Origin: an uncultured Granulosicoccaceae bacterium
GTDB taxonomy: Bacteria; Pseudomonadota; Gammaproteobacteria; Granulosicoccales; Granulosicoccaceae
Reading direction: 5' to 3'
Length of the DNA stretch: 64,000 bases
NCBI GenBank assembly: GCA_938035525.1
Contig: CALHOI010000005.1
Coordinates: 1 to 64,000 of the forward strand
Shown: positions 10,101 through 17,764 of the stretch, in pieces
Numbering within the stretch: the stretch's first letter is position 1
How the letters are laid out: every line of letters begins with the position of its first letter
Position numbers and translations under genes: made by a program
Notes under the pieces: model-generated
What the model saw: only the letters and a program-made list of their open reading frames with translations
The model's database searches: none
What the model was told of the DNA's origin: nothing

Positions 10101-10645
10101 TGGTAAAGAGATTTGTCTTTCTTTTTCCCTGGCTCATAAAATGCGTTGGCAGAGTGCATCAATTTTGACAATGCCTGTGAAAAATCGGCGATACCAGAGG
10201 TAGCGGCAAACAGGGCCGCACCCAGATCGCCATTGTTTTGCAATATTGACTCACCGCCTTCTTTTAGTGTTTCTTCATCAAAACTGAATCGCGATTTAAA
10301 GTCCTCTCTATTCAAGCCGTGAGTGTCAATCGCGGTCGCCGGAAGTGGTTGGCCTTTTTTATCAAGAAGTTTGTTTTTAAACCGATGAAGCTCAATCTGA
10401 TGTTGGTTTTGTTCTATTTGGGCGACAATCGCTAATGCTTGATAATTGTGGGTGAAAGCGTATTTGCTTTGCGCAGGCATGCCATACAAAAGATCAACAA
10501 TGGCAGCCAGTGTGGTGGATTTACCAGCCTCGTTGGGGCCATAAATAATGTGTAAATCGCTGTGTGTTTTATTGGCTTTGCCAAAATCTATTGAGTAATC
10601 AGTGAAATGGCCATACCGGCTTAGATTAAGGTGATTGATTCTCAT
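7121..10645 (-). CDS. YhaN-family AAA ATPase (Rad50/SbcC-like) with long coiled coil
   Basis: A 1174-residue SMC/Rad50-like ATPase, probably the partner of the adjacent nuclease in DNA end processing or repair. Walker A GPNEAGKST is at residues 36-44, followed by LLYGMP, the YhaN-type N terminus. The middle of roughly 800 residues is rich in Gln, Leu, Lys and Glu and reads as antiparallel coiled coil. The C-terminal lobe has a signature-like SSGTRAQLYLALRIA and Walker B LPFIADDIMETFDENR, then YLTHHRHV. No CxxC zinc hook is visible, unlike SbcC/Rad50. The start overlaps the end of the nuclease gene by 4 bases (ATGA). It is longer than most YhaN proteins. Confidence 0.85.
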   Translation of the reverse strand: MRINHLNLSRYGHFTDYSIDFGKANKTHSDLHIIYGPNEAGKSTTLAAIVDLLYGMPAQSKYAFTHNYQALAIVAQIEQNQHQIELHRFKNKLLDKKGQPLPATAIDTHGLNREDFKSRFSFDEETLKEGGESILQNNGDLGAALFAATSGIADFSQALSKLMHSANAFYEPGKKKDKSLYQLKDELKEIDDKLKQLDINASAWAKKVEQANTLKSHYEEFQKQARANQLQLDTLKTKQRALRTAKRIKALHSNINALPSMPGAPETWLSATRDLNKQLYSLNVQSTRHSKQIEDLKAQKSRINVDTQLLIHSDTIEKLRNDKTLFEKRTEDIDALIQDNKDISSQQIQLMAQMGITDSVDASSYILTEPLAAQLTALQRTHEQYKSTLSAAEKELTSTKHELNVLGYVNDNDNEAKIIDLDALNNCISLVQDNALAARHKQLLEQQIDTQSQLEQNLNALNPWRGNAKQLMEQKTPSAAHIQTLQTQLTQISHDIAVSQSGIDSLLEESNDVETQEGASNALPENTLESGRKERDTLIKTHLHALDEELPHAQLHKSAREIALQQQHLDMLTDQHIAQVLKQEQTNATQSRLGILAEKIKNLQSKLTAQREKKDALAGELSVIASELQLAERSSAQELLNWLGLRDVATADAIRLNKLENEIKQISEAIFEENSRLKALMNSVAQNNHAEIDAMIDSAEILGLAQSISNKQRNINVALQQAQDNHTTLSKKLDVRQTDFSSAQKEYQQWQDSWNDLLKPTWIETNDPTLVGSILEKLAQLSVLQSRLEANERQLNKLNAEQDTYVNQANDVLKNLDVSTELSISERLNTLFKLNAINIETNATLNKISEQIHAAKTNLQSTQNELLPVTEQLNKMSIHCQVNDPVELEQRLEKINEKRSKLSQAQDFEQELLSTLNVSSIDEAMAMLTEVDEHELPALISQQELDVQSDTNMLNRLHHEYRTIQDPIDQFHADTNVAQLKQQRQSLLLKIEDQAMQTMRTRLGKLALEQGLRHFRDQRRSSMLENAKNAFTVITCGNYIDLRTQPGKQGTNEDLVGIRDTGQSKLAIDMSSGTRAQLYLALRIAAYEDYCKARTPLPFIADDIMETFDENRTEATLGLLNDMGQHGQIIYLTHHRHVVDIARANLGKNAKVHELPANPLHDFATESAPSNLSQ

Positions 10646-11994
10646 GATTTATTGCCACGAGAATCTTTAGGCCTTGATACTTCCGTGCTGGATTCATCGC
10701 CAATAGACAATTGCTCTAGCAGTTCTGTGCTCCCTTCGCTGAGCAACTTAGAGAGCATTCGGTTGCGCTCATGCTCAGTTTCTCCAAAAAGATGCCTGAC
10801 TTCAATGGGCAACTTGGATGTAAAAACCCGAAGCTCTTCACTTGCCAGTACATTAACCTGCGCCGACTCCAGAACGGAGTCGTTAATAATAGCTGCAAGA
10901 TCAGGCAGCGCTTCATGGCTGGGCACGACGCTGTTGTGTTTGTCGTGCTTGCTGGTTTTGATGCGCAGGTGTTCTACCCATAGGGTTCCAATTGCGTCGC
11001 AGTCTGACTGCAGAGTCGAATGTAGTAAGTCTTTGTCACGAATTAACTTGAAATGCAGATGAGATTTACCGCTGACAATAATTCTTACAATAACGTGTTC
11101 TGACGGTGCAGCTTTCCTGATTTTTTTAATTTCATTCAGTAGTGTATCCAGCAGTTGGTGCCATTCCTTACAAGCTGATATGTCTACTTCGATAATTTCG
11201 AATTGCACCGGACTAACGGTATGTTCATGAACGGTAACGTGGCCTTGTTCGTTGATGCTAACCAGGCTTATCGTCCCTGGGCCGGTTTCCCCAACATCAC
11301 GTCCTTGTGGAATGCCAGGCATAACAATAGTTGATTTATTCCCTTGCACGCTACGTTTATGAATATGCCCCAGTGCCCAGTAGTGATATCCAAAGTCATC
11401 CAGCTGTGAAACAGTGCAGGGTGCGTAAACATCATGTTGGCTGCTGCCGGCTAGGCTTGTGTGTAACATGCCAATGTTAATGGTGTTGGGTACAGGATGA
11501 GAAAATTTAGGCAATAAGGAGTTAGGTGCCTGCGGTTTTGCAAAACTAACACCATGGATGGTTGCCAGTCCATTGGCCAAATCGACGCGTCCACCGCGAT
11601 CATCAAAAACATGGACGTTTTTTGGCAGCGTTAACTTTTTGGTTATTGTTGAAAGTGAATCGTGATTGCCGCGAATGATAAATACCCGAATGTTGACCGA
11701 ATCAAGGCGTCTCATTTGTGCCGTTAGAACAGCTGCTGTGTGCATGCTTTTTTGATCGCCATCGTAAAGATCGCCGGCAATCAACAAGGCGTGCACCGAT
11801 TGCTCGATACAAAAATCAACTGTTCTGATTAAGGCTGTGAGCGTGGCGTTTTCAACGAGTTCTGCCAACGCGGGGTTTCGCATAGCCAAGGTGCGCAAAG
11901 GCGAATCAAGATGTAAGTCGGCTGTGTGCACAAAACGCAGCACAGTTGCCTGTGCTGGTTCTTTTTGCGTTGTATTGGAGTGGTCAAGGCTCAC
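10642..11994 (-). CDS. YhaO-family metallophosphoesterase (Mre11/SbcD-like nuclease)
   Basis: A 450-residue calcineurin-like phosphoesterase predicted to act as a DNA exonuclease with the YhaN-like ATPase. Metal-binding motifs are in order: TADLHLD (24-30), GDLYDGD (74-80), GNHD (109-112), then GMLHTSL and GHIHKRS. The C-terminal 180 residues form the capping region that would contact the ATPase. The start is read as GTG at 11992-11994, since no ATG gives the full first motif. The gene lies 42 bases downstream of pilU on the same strand and overlaps the ATPase gene, so the pair is translationally coupled and may be co-transcribed with pilU. Confidence 0.87.
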   Translation of the reverse strand: MSLDHSNTTQKEPAQATVLRFVHTADLHLDSPLRTLAMRNPALAELVENATLTALIRTVDFCIEQSVHALLIAGDLYDGDQKSMHTAAVLTAQMRRLDSVNIRVFIIRGNHDSLSTITKKLTLPKNVHVFDDRGGRVDLANGLATIHGVSFAKPQAPNSLLPKFSHPVPNTINIGMLHTSLAGSSQHDVYAPCTVSQLDDFGYHYWALGHIHKRSVQGNKSTIVMPGIPQGRDVGETGPGTISLVSINEQGHVTVHEHTVSPVQFEIIEVDISACKEWHQLLDTLLNEIKKIRKAAPSEHVIVRIIVSGKSHLHFKLIRDKDLLHSTLQSDCDAIGTLWVEHLRIKTSKHDKHNSVVPSHEALPDLAAIINDSVLESAQVNVLASEELRVFTSKLPIEVRHLFGETEHERNRMLSKLLSEGSTELLEQLSIGDESSTEVSRPKDSRGNKS

Positions 11995-12036
11995 CCACTA
12001 AGGATAAAGCCTCTTGCATAAAGTAGGGTGTAAATT

Positions 12037-13464
12037 CTATCCAATCATGCCCATGCCCGGCTTCGGCAATCCATCGTCGTCATCTTCGTCATCACCGGGT
12101 TGTTCCTCGGGCTCAGCATCAGGCTCAAGGCTCAGCTCAAACAAAGCCGCAGTGTCGGCCGCAACCGCTGGGGCGTCGTCTGCGGCCGTGGCGTCGTCGC
12201 TGCTTTCATTGGCTGACTTTTTGGCTGCCATCATTGCGTGAATTTCTGCTACCTTGGCTGCCGCTGCGGCTTTTTTGGCCTCTGCGTCTTCTTCGCCATC
12301 GGCTACCTGGTCTGTAGCCTCAGATGTGTCGTTGTCATCGGCGGCTTCACTGGGCGGTTGACCGCGCAACATAAGTTCTGCCGGGTCTTCTTCTTCGGTA
12401 TCGCCTTTGCTGGTCAGTTTCAATCGCAGTCTCAGATTATTGGCCGAATCGGCGTTTTTCATGGCTTCTTCTTCGGTGATTTTTCCTTCCTGGACCAAAT
12501 CGAACAGCGCGCTGTCGAAGGTTTTCATACCCATGTTCTCAGATTTCAGCATGGCTTCTTTTATGTCTGACAGTTGGTCTTTCATAATCATTTGCTTGAT
12601 GGTGTGGGAACCGAGCATGATTTCGATTGCAGCGCACCGTTTGCCATCGACGGTGGGTACCAGTCGCTGAGATACGAAGGCGCGAATGTTGTTGCCAATG
12701 TCATGCAGCAGCTGGGCTTTTCGCTCTTCGGGAAAAAAGTTGATGATTCGGTCTAATGCCTGGTTTGCATTATTTGCGTGCAGGGTAGATATTGCCAGGT
12801 GACCGGTTTCGGCGAATGCCAGTGCGTGCTCCATGGTTTCACGATCGCGTATTTCGCCGATCAGAATCACATCAGGTGCTTGACGCAGTGTGTTTTTAAG
12901 TGCGTCATGGAAGCTTAATGTGTCTACTCCCACTTCGCGTTGATTCACAATGCACTTCTTATGATCGTGCACATACTCAACCGGGTCTTCTATTGTAATA
13001 ATGTGGCCACCTCGGGCGCGGTTTCTGTGGTCAATTAATGCTGCTAATGAGGTTGATTTACCCGAACCTGTGCCGCCAACAAAAAGCACCAGTCCGTTTT
13101 TGGCGGTAATAACGTCTTTAAGTACCTCTGGTAAACCCAAGTCGTCAATGTTGGGTATTTCAGTTTGGATATTTCGAGCAACCAGCGATACTTCATTGCG
13201 TTGAATAAATATATTGATACGAAATCGGCCGATGTTTTCAATTGCCAGCGCCAGATTCATTTCCAGCGTTTGTTCGAACTCGGCACGTTGCTCTTCGTTC
13301 ATCAAATTGTTGGCTATTTCTGCAACTTCACCTTTTTCGTAAGGTCTGTCGGTTAACTGAATCAGCTCGCCCGAGAACTTGGCGCTTGCGGGGGCGCCGG
13401 TTGCCAGATAAAGGTCTGATCCCTCATCATCAACCAGTTTTTTCAGAAGGTCATTAATTTCCAT
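12037..13464 (-). CDS. pilU: Type IV pilus retraction ATPase PilU with acidic C-terminal tail
   Basis: A 475-residue PilT/PilU hexameric ATPase that assists pilus retraction from the inner face of the membrane. Walker A GGTGSGKST lies in VLFVGGTGSGKSTSLAALID, followed by the Asp box ITIEDPVEYVH, Walker B DVILIGEIRDRETM and the His box HLAISTLHANN. The sequence up to RLRLKL (residue 350) resembles PilU more than PilT, including the D/NSANNLRLRLKL end. Residues 351-475 are an extra tail rich in Asp, Glu and Ala with an Ala/Lys helix and a run of DDEDDDD. Typical PilU is about 380 residues, so the tail is unusual. No pilT lies beside it. Confidence 0.9.
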   Translation of the reverse strand: MEINDLLKKLVDDEGSDLYLATGAPASAKFSGELIQLTDRPYEKGEVAEIANNLMNEEQRAEFEQTLEMNLALAIENIGRFRINIFIQRNEVSLVARNIQTEIPNIDDLGLPEVLKDVITAKNGLVLFVGGTGSGKSTSLAALIDHRNRARGGHIITIEDPVEYVHDHKKCIVNQREVGVDTLSFHDALKNTLRQAPDVILIGEIRDRETMEHALAFAETGHLAISTLHANNANQALDRIINFFPEERKAQLLHDIGNNIRAFVSQRLVPTVDGKRCAAIEIMLGSHTIKQMIMKDQLSDIKEAMLKSENMGMKTFDSALFDLVQEGKITEEEAMKNADSANNLRLRLKLTSKGDTEEEDPAELMLRGQPPSEAADDNDTSEATDQVADGEEDAEAKKAAAAAKVAEIHAMMAAKKSANESSDDATAADDAPAVAADTAALFELSLEPDAEPEEQPGDDEDDDDGLPKPGMGMIG

Positions 13465-13560
13465 GAATTAGCTCGCAATAATGTCAATCCCAATGCTAAT
13501 GTAGCGGCCGATTGTCCGAATTCTTTGCCTGCCAGCCTGTGAAATTTTGGCACGGCCAAA

Positions 13561-13599
13561 AAAAACCCACCAGAGCCGAAGCAATGCTGGTGGGTTTTT
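13561..13599. terminator. Bidirectional intrinsic terminator between pilU and pilY1
   Basis: AAAAACCCACCAG (13561-13573) and CTGGTGGGTTTTT (13587-13599) are perfect 13-bp arms around a 13-base loop. Read on the minus strand the stem is followed by eight T residues, so it ends the pilY1 transcript and separates pilU from it. Confidence 0.88.
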
Positions 13600-13622
13600 G
13601 TCTGGCGATTTTACGACTTAAG

Positions 13623-16600
13623 CTATTTTGCGTGCCAGAACACGGTCTTCAGCTGTTTGTTAAATGTGGCTACAGATTCTTTGTCGACAAAAATCTGTAC
13701 CATAGAGCTGTCGGCCGGATAGGTGATAACAGCCTTGCTAGGAATGGTGGTTCCATTAAGTATAGTGACTCGCTTGCTCGCATCCAAACCGGCTGAGATC
13801 TCAGTACCGTCCGCATTCATTACTATAGGACGCGCATCCAGCACATCCATAATGTACAACCGTCCAACCATTTCGAACCCACAAACATCAGGGTCGCCGT
13901 TTTCATCCAGTGCTTGTTCTGGTTCAAACGTGGTAGCCAGGTACCTACCGTTATAGGTGGCCACCTGGGCGAGCGCTTTTTCACCGCCATTGAGCCTTAC
14001 CATCCAGCCTTTGCTGTTGGCCAGATCGAGCTCGGCTGCCGCTCGAGTAGCATCATTTGGTGAACCGACAGGGTTTGCAGTGGCATCGTGCAACATTGCG
14101 GCTGTGATCGTGGGTACACCCGGCGCCGTTGGCCCTTGAGCAATATCGTAATCTTTTAGCATATACAGCTTGTTTGCTGAAATATCAGATAAAGGCTGTG
14201 TTCTGTCACCACTACCAATTGAAATAGCGATAAAGTTTTTACCGGTACCGCGATCTCTGTTTCTCGAGACACTTGGTGGATAGAACAAGGGTTGATATGT
14301 TCCGTCGTCAAGATCGGCAATCTTTTTAAGAGAGTACGCACCACCGGTTACATCGGTGAAGTCGGCACGCCAAAGCTGGCCACCTAGGTCACCAAAGTAG
14401 ACACGATCAACTGCTCCGTCGCTGTTTGTATCAATAACTGTGAGATCACTGGGAATTGAATAAGTCATCTCCGGGTGAGTAATGGTCATGACTTCCTGCT
14501 TATTGGCATTAACCAGGTACACCGCATTGCCTTTTGCTCCCGGTTGTCTGGTGGCTTTACCGTCTACAAGATCTGCATCAAAGCCCCCACCGAACATAAG
14601 CATGCGTTCCGTGGTAGTAGCACCGGTTTTCACTGTGACCAATGCTGGACGCGACCAGGTTTGCGCCAGCCGGGCAAAATCTGGATCATCTGCCGAGATT
14701 CTCCACTTAAACTCCGGTGCTGTTGGGTTGGATACGTCAAGTGCGTAATAACTTGAACCACCTCGGCGCATGCCAAAGACCAGCATAACGTCTTCGTTAT
14801 TGTCCACAACGCCGTTTTTATTATCGTCATCGTGCCATCTTGTGATACCGCCATCCAATCCATACACGTGGCCATCTTCGTCGGTGGGTTTGTGTAATTT
14901 AATGATGTTAGTCAATAGTTCTGCTGGCATGAACGCGAACAGTTCTTCACCGCCACTGATATCTCCTGGCACCGGTGGATCACCAGGCGTGCCTGGTTGT
15001 GTTGGCAGCGTTGCGTCAAAGGCATGTAAAAAGCCTTGGTTAGTCATGGTAAACACCACTCTCTCGATACCACTGCCGTTGTCATAGTTAAGTACGACTG
15101 GTTTGGTGTGCAGTGGGTCGCCCATAGGCGCATTGGCTAACCAGTCCAATGCTTCAGCAGGCACCGGAATATCCGGATTAGTGCTTTTGATTTGAGCTTG
15201 GGCAGAATTAGCCAGATCTTTTAAGCCGCCCAAATACGTGTACATGTTTCTGTTATTCGGTCCGGCGGGTAAAGAGGTGATTGATTCTGATGCACCACCT
15301 TTGTCTACATCGTTACCGTCAGGCGTTGAAGACCAGAAGCTTTGTGACGTTGATGTAAATTTGATGCCGCTGCCATCGTCGAAAGTGGCTGGTTCGCCGT
15401 TAAGATCAACCAGCCCGCCATCATCAACAAAAAAGCCCTTCAAGTTGCCTTTCCAGCTGTTTTGTGCCGATGGCGAGAACAGCGAAAAGTACGTTTTGTT
15501 GTCGTGCGAAAACGTTGTAGGGTCGACATCGATTGAAAGCTCTGCAAAGTTCTGACTTCCGGCAAGAATATTCAGCAAGACATCATTCAGTGCACCAGCC
15601 AGTTCTTCTGGCTTGCTTGCTTCGTAGAATGTTCCAGAACCGGCAAGGGCCAATTCCTCAAGGTATTTTTTTCCGTCCCCTTCTAGTGAGAAGCCGACCG
15701 TGTAAGTTTGAACATTGGATTTCTTAATATCCGGATTTATATCGTTATTCGCCAGATAGCGGAGTATTTCTGGGCCACAGTTACCATCATTTGCATTATC
15801 TGTGGTGTTTGCAAATATTGTCTGGCTAAGGTCTTCGCAGTTTTGTACCTGCCCACCCGGTACATCGGTAGCTTTTAATACTGTGTTAAGTGTCTCTGTT
15901 TCATTCAGTCTTGTTGGCTGGCCATCAGATATCAGTACAATAAAGTTGGACTGGCATGATTGTGTCAGCGGTGATACGTAAGTAGGTGTTGTCCATGAAT
16001 GCTCATGCTCATATTTGCAGACTGTGTGTGCTTCCCTGACCCAGGTGCCTGCGGCGCTGTCGGGTGAGGCTTGCCACGTGCTTGTTGATGCTTCGAAATC
16101 GGTACAGTCGAAGGTTACTTTGCCTTCGCATTCTTTGTTGTCGGCGGTATCCGTACACCAGCTGTAGCCGCTACCATCGCCATCAAATCTGTAGGCATCT
16201 GATGGTGTATAGGAAAACGGTATCGCTGTCATGGGATTACCACCGTTGTAACCACCGATGACACCGTTTCTATCAAGCGTGTTGTCCCAAGTGTCTGGCA
16301 TGTGCCTCCAGATATCGTTTACATCAGCGTCACTGTGCAGAACCGGGTCTCCTCGAAAATAGGCTGCTGCTTCTGCCAGTGCTTCAACTGTAGCCGTTGC
16401 TTGCTCTGCTGGTGATCGATCTAATTGCCGCGAAATAATATCAGCCACCTGGTACTGACCTGGTGGGATGTTGGGATCTATGGTGTTGGCATCAGCTTCA
16501 AGATCACTTATGGGCCACCTAACACCAGAAGCCTGTTTGTTGTACAGCGAGCCAAGTCCTGCATTGATCGTGCTTTTGTTTTCCTCTAACAGCGTTGCGA

Positions 16601-16841
16601 CCGCATTTTTTAGTATCGAAATTTTTCGATCTTCGTCGATGGTTGTCTCAAGGTCGTCTACATCGCGCTGCATACTGCCTGAATAGTCAAGCACAAACAA
16701 AATGTTCGGTTTTTTCTGACCTGCCAGAACAGCGTCAAATACTTCCGTGTCATCGGCTGTCGCCGGAACCGCAATAGCCACGGACGTCGCGGCAACCAGT
16801 AACGAATTTGTCAGTAGTCGGCTGGATAACAATTTTTTCAT
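13623..16841 (-). CDS. pilY1: PilY1-like type IV pilus tip adhesin/biogenesis factor
   Basis: A 1072-residue secreted protein, probably at the pilus tip, acting in adhesion and control of pilus extension. Residues 1-29 are a signal peptide. A von Willebrand A domain follows with the MIDAS motif DYSGSM (52-57) and several cysteine pairs. The C-terminal half is the PilC/PilY1 beta-propeller, with Asp-rich calcium loops such as DTNSDGAVDRVYFGD and DDNKNGVVDNNED. I chose ATG 16841 (MKKLLSSRLL), preceded by AGGGA. An in-frame start 14 codons upstream lacks support and would spoil the signal peptide. The minor pilins usually encoded with pilY1 are absent on either side. Confidence 0.88.
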   Translation of the reverse strand: MKKLLSSRLLTNSLLVAATSVAIAVPATADDTEVFDAVLAGQKKPNILFVLDYSGSMQRDVDDLETTIDEDRKISILKNAVATLLEENKSTINAGLGSLYNKQASGVRWPISDLEADANTIDPNIPPGQYQVADIISRQLDRSPAEQATATVEALAEAAAYFRGDPVLHSDADVNDIWRHMPDTWDNTLDRNGVIGGYNGGNPMTAIPFSYTPSDAYRFDGDGSGYSWCTDTADNKECEGKVTFDCTDFEASTSTWQASPDSAAGTWVREAHTVCKYEHEHSWTTPTYVSPLTQSCQSNFIVLISDGQPTRLNETETLNTVLKATDVPGGQVQNCEDLSQTIFANTTDNANDGNCGPEILRYLANNDINPDIKKSNVQTYTVGFSLEGDGKKYLEELALAGSGTFYEASKPEELAGALNDVLLNILAGSQNFAELSIDVDPTTFSHDNKTYFSLFSPSAQNSWKGNLKGFFVDDGGLVDLNGEPATFDDGSGIKFTSTSQSFWSSTPDGNDVDKGGASESITSLPAGPNNRNMYTYLGGLKDLANSAQAQIKSTNPDIPVPAEALDWLANAPMGDPLHTKPVVLNYDNGSGIERVVFTMTNQGFLHAFDATLPTQPGTPGDPPVPGDISGGEELFAFMPAELLTNIIKLHKPTDEDGHVYGLDGGITRWHDDDNKNGVVDNNEDVMLVFGMRRGGSSYYALDVSNPTAPEFKWRISADDPDFARLAQTWSRPALVTVKTGATTTERMLMFGGGFDADLVDGKATRQPGAKGNAVYLVNANKQEVMTITHPEMTYSIPSDLTVIDTNSDGAVDRVYFGDLGGQLWRADFTDVTGGAYSLKKIADLDDGTYQPLFYPPSVSRNRDRGTGKNFIAISIGSGDRTQPLSDISANKLYMLKDYDIAQGPTAPGVPTITAAMLHDATANPVGSPNDATRAAAELDLANSKGWMVRLNGGEKALAQVATYNGRYLATTFEPEQALDENGDPDVCGFEMVGRLYIMDVLDARPIVMNADGTEISAGLDASKRVTILNGTTIPSKAVITYPADSSMVQIFVDKESVATFNKQLKTVFWHAK

Positions 16842-17274
16842 AACACGTTCCCTATTTATACGTGTGACCAATGCGCGGGCCATCGCTGGGTAGCCCAGTT
16901 ATTACATGACGGATTGGCTCGTCGTTGTATTCGGCGGCAGCAGGCTTAGTCAGCTTGAACAACTCGGGTAAAAATGCGTTGCTGATTGGGGATTAATGCG
17001 ACGGGATTAAAATATTCTGGAAATGAGTGCTGGTACTGATTTTTAACTGTTCGAGGTTTTGTTGGCAATCTGAACGCAAATACATGAACTTGATTGTCTG
17101 TGTTAATGAAGTGATTTTTATAAACCTACCAGTATTAGCATTATTGATTACATCGAGTTTAATAAGCTTGCCTATAAGAGTTTGTAACTTGATAAGCGTT
17201 TTTCAGATGCGTAGTTTTGTGCTTCCTACCAACGTGTTCTGGTAGTTTCTTTTTTTAATCTACAGGTGGAACAA
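16842..17274. other. Divergent promoter region between pilY1 and PepSY gene
   Basis: No gene is supported. The octamer GGGATTAA occurs twice in direct orientation (16989-16996 and 17003-17010), 14 bases apart, about 150 bases upstream of pilY1. The right half is AT-rich. An open frame at 17027-17245 has no start context and is not believed. Confidence 0.5.
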
Positions 17275-17562
17275 ATGAAATTTCGCAAAAGCACATTAAT
17301 CATAGCTACAACATCTTTGCTGCTTATGTCCGGTGCCTCATTTGCTGAGAGTCCAGTATGTGGCGAAGCTCAGGACGACAGCTGGATGGAGCCCGATGTT
17401 CTACAAGACCAAATCGAGTCGCTGGGATATACAATAGACTCCATGGGCGTATCGGAGGGCAACTGCTATCAAGTGACTGGTCTTAATGTTGAAGGCAAGC
17501 AAATGACTGCCTACTTCGACCCCAAAACCGGTGGCGTAGTACAAGAAGACGTTATTGAGTAA
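17275..17562 (+). CDS. Small exported PepSY-domain protein
   Basis: A 95-residue protein with a clear signal peptide (residues 1-24, ending SFA). The mature part matches the PepSY_2 pattern seen in small periplasmic proteins: LQDQIESLGYTIDSMGV, then CYQVTGLNVEGKQMTAYFDPKTGGVV. Two cysteines could form a disulfide. Such proteins are thought to bind or inhibit other periplasmic proteins, but the role here is unknown. ATG 17275 is preferred over GTG 17266 because AGGTGGA (17264-17270) then serves as its ribosome site. It is monocistronic, with a terminator downstream. Confidence 0.82.
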   Translation: MKFRKSTLIIATTSLLLMSGASFAESPVCGEAQDDSWMEPDVLQDQIESLGYTIDSMGVSEGNCYQVTGLNVEGKQMTAYFDPKTGGVVQEDVIE

Positions 17563-17583
17563 GTTTGAGTAAGTTGTAGTTAA

Positions 17584-17623
17584 AAGCACGCTCTGAAGCT
17601 CGGTAGTCAGGGCGTGCTTTGTT
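17584..17623 (+). terminator. Intrinsic terminator after PepSY gene
   Basis: AAGCACGCTCTGA (17584-17596) pairs with TCAGGGCGTGCTT (17607-17619) with one G-T pair and a 10-base loop, followed by TGTT. It is 21 bases past the PepSY stop. Confidence 0.75.
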
Positions 17624-17727
17624 AGTCGGACCTGTTGTTTTAATTTTTTGGAATGGTGGTTTAACTTGTAGTTTATTTGTCCTGGCGCTTCGGCTCAATG
17701 CTTGCGCTTATGTCATTAAAAAGGCGG

Positions 17728-17759
17728 TATAATCGGGTCAAAACCCGCTCCCGTTTTTT
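17728..17759 (+). promoter_or_regulatory. Candidate -10 and leader hairpin upstream of the AEC carrier gene
   Basis: A perfect TATAAT lies at 17728-17733, with no good -35. CGGGT-CAAA-ACCCG (17734-17747) can fold immediately after it, and a T6 run lies at 17754-17759, just before the ATG. The leader would be very short and lacks a Shine-Dalgarno sequence, so initiation may be unusual. Confidence 0.35.
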
Positions 17760-17764
17760 GTCGA

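Noticed and set aside
12014-12241. Serine-rich open frame opposite the PilU tail
   Set aside because: It is the antisense of Asp/Glu/Ala codons in the PilU tail, a common artefact.
17027-17245. A 72-residue open frame upstream of the PepSY gene
   Set aside because: No ribosome site, AT-rich hydrophobic composition, and it lies in the promoter region.
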